This document shows, piece after piece, positions 22,553 to 23,447 of a stretch of DNA of 23,447 nucleotides. The notes beneath the pieces are model-generated. The model saw nothing but the letters and a program-made list of their open reading frames with translations, made no database searches and was not told where the DNA came from. The stretch is from CAZOKN01 sp964580525 (GTDB lineage: Bacteria; Pseudomonadota; Alphaproteobacteria; Rickettsiales; UBA6187): NCBI GenBank assembly GCA_964580525.1, contig CAZOKN010000029.1:1-23447 (forward strand), read 5' to 3'. The position numbers and the translations under genes are program-made. Every line of letters starts with the position of its first letter. The stretch's first letter is position 1.

Positions 22553-22590
22553 AACAACTAGATATATAAAATAACAAAAAAGGAAAAAAC

Positions 22591-22995
22591 ATGAAAGACT
22601 TACACAACAATATTAAAGTAGAATCTGCACTAAATATATCAGCGATTTCTTCCAGCACAACAACAGCGGGAAATATCATTGACAGGCAAGGATATAACGC
22701 GCTGGAGTTTGTGATTTTGTCCGGCACACTCACAGACGGGGCGTATACGCCATTGGTGGAAGATGGCGATGCAGCAAATTTGAGCGATGCGGCGGCGGTG
22801 ACGGATGCTAATTTGCTGGGCACAGAAGCCGCAGCGGCATTTACCAGCAGCAACGACAACGCTGTGCGCAAAGTTGGCTATATTGGCAATAAGCGTTATG
22901 TGCGCTTGTCGATTGTGTCGAGCGGAGTTACAACCGGCGGCACAATTTCGGCAGTGTCTGTTAAAGGCGCAGCGAGCGATAGGCCGCTGGCTTAG
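22591..22995 (+). CDS. Small phage head protein following the capsid gene (decoration-like)
   Basis: The 134-residue protein starts MKDLHNNIKVESALNISAIS and continues with IIDRQGYNALEFVILSGTL, VEDGDAANLSDAAAV and KVGYIGNKRYVRLSI. This layout is familiar from small proteins encoded after major capsid genes in alphaproteobacterial and other prophages; role as capsid decoration or head completion is inferred from size, beta-rich content and position. The ATG at 22591 has AAAAAGGA about seven bases upstream. It is separated from the capsid gene by the family C repeat instead of the usual short gap. Confidence 0.82.
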   Translation: MKDLHNNIKVESALNISAISSSTTTAGNIIDRQGYNALEFVILSGTLTDGAYTPLVEDGDAANLSDAAAVTDANLLGTEAAAAFTSSNDNAVRKVGYIGNKRYVRLSIVSSGVTTGGTISAVSVKGAASDRPLA

Positions 22996-23017
22996 CTTAT
23001 GATTCCGCGGTGGGTTG

Positions 23018-23032
23018 GGGGGATATTCCCCC
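23018..23032. other. G-run/C-run hairpin 3
   Basis: GGGGGA (23018-23023) pairs with TCCCCC (23027-23032) around a three-base loop. It follows the last head gene by 22 bases and precedes the stop of a minus-strand unknown gene. Confidence 0.6.
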
Positions 23033-23051
23033 GACCTGCTGGTATTTTAAA

Positions 23052-23447
23052 CTATCTAGTAAAGGAGCTTGGTGGTTTAGGTTTATAGTGAGATTCCGGC
23101 TTTTTCTCTTGTTCTCTTTCAGCTGCAGGTTTGCCAAAATCTCGTGCAAATCTATCAACAAAAGATGCTTCAAAAGGCTCTGTGCGACTAAAGTTCAGTG
23201 ATTCTTCTAAGCTCTCTATAATAGCTGACCCTTTTTTTGCATCTAGATTAAAATGACGCCCTACAGATATAAAGTTGCTTATATCTATTTCGTTCCTTTT
23301 TTTGTAAACAGCTTCTTCAGCTTCTTTAATCTGTTTGTTGTGGTTTTCAGCAAATTCAGGAATATTTCTAATTGCTTGTAAATCAGCTAACCCCAAACCA
23401 ACCAATTTATAATCATTATTCCTAAGATTGTTCAAAGATCTTTCTGC
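23052..23447 (-). CDS. C-terminal part of an unknown helical protein (cut by window edge)
   Basis: The frame is open to the last base of the window, so the 131 residues seen are the end of a longer protein; a TTG at 23435 should not be taken as the start. The visible part is helical (GLADLQAIRNIPEFAENHNK; IKEAEEAVYKKRNEI) and has a VGRHFNLDAKKGSAIIESLEE stretch. It ends in a basic, Pro-rich disordered tail (KPESHYKPKPPSSFTR). No family is recognised. Composition, orientation against the head genes and position right after hairpin 3 resemble the other cargo genes. Confidence 0.65.
   Translation of the reverse strand, partial: AERSLNNLRNNDYKLVGLGLADLQAIRNIPEFAENHNKQIKEAEEAVYKKRNEIDISNFISVGRHFNLDAKKGSAIIESLEESLNFSRTEPFEASFVDRFARDFGKPAAEREQEKKPESHYKPKPPSSFTR

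Noticed and set aside
22226..22871. Minus-strand open frames across the family C repeat (LQNYCDGSRI- and HAQIYRFLAILMCI-type peptides)
   Set aside because: The same peptides arise from each copy of the repeat (near 11800, 19450 and 22400) and overlap the capsid or head gene. They reflect repeated DNA, not genes.
1..23447. tRNA or rRNA genes
   Set aside because: No cloverleaf-like CCA ends, T-loop GGTTCRA motifs in context, or rRNA blocks were seen by eye. A covariance-model scan would be decisive.

Overview
The window looks like a draft assembly of an AT-rich alphaproteobacterium, probably host-associated (Rickettsiales or Holosporales-like). Support for this: a class I lysyl-tRNA synthetase, several ankyrin, pentapeptide and coiled-coil proteins with a eukaryote-facing look, many dispersed palindromic repeats, and HK97/GTA-type phage head genes scattered through the chromosome. 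A run of 10 Ns at 2330-2339 marks a scaffold join. The placement is an inference from gene content; there is no rRNA or tRNA gene here to test it.

Layout. (1) 1-1159: class I lysK on the minus strand, cut by the window edge. (2) 1318-3276: two unrecognised helical/coiled-coil proteins flanking the scaffold gap. (3) 3511-5610: a minus-strand operon of phage-type genes (alphaproteobacterial small protein, DUF1376/YdaU-like, AT-hook-like protein) divergent from a small coiled-coil phage-like gene. (4) 5766-6995: an ankyrin protein with an F-box-like motif. (5) 7000-8578: purE-purK operon of purine synthesis. (6) 8809-10548: a proline-rich, effector-like protein. (7) 10690-11666: a Rap1a/Tai-like secreted protein and a four-helix membrane protein. 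(8) 12181-22995: HK97-type portal, prohead protease (fused to a PRD1-P5-like domain), major capsid protein and a small head protein. These are in canonical order and all on the plus strand, but kilobases of unrelated genes lie between them: a pentapeptide protein, a lipoprotein, a seven-repeat ankyrin protein and small secreted proteins. (9) 23052-23447: the C-terminal part of another unknown protein.

The spaces between genes hold at least four families of palindromic repeats (A 192 bp, B about 100 bp, C about 221 bp, D 107 bp). All have ends close to GTCATTSCSG, and full copies keep their exact length, which suggests elements mobilised in trans. Family C carries several nested hairpins, one with a compensatory base change.

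How it fits together. The head genes resemble the portal-protease-capsid core of a gene transfer agent or prophage that has been opened up and loaded with cargo. No large terminase, adaptor or tail gene is visible, so a complete particle cannot be made from this window alone. Four effector-like genes (2055-, 5766+, 13750+, 19324-) share a promoter layout, CTTGACA with a 17-bp spacer and a weak -10 box. This suggests co-expression independent of the phage genes. The points most worth following up are the protease-P5 fusion, the cargo-loaded head module, the F-box-like ankyrin protein, the SH3-ligand-like motifs in the 8809 protein and the structured repeat family C.
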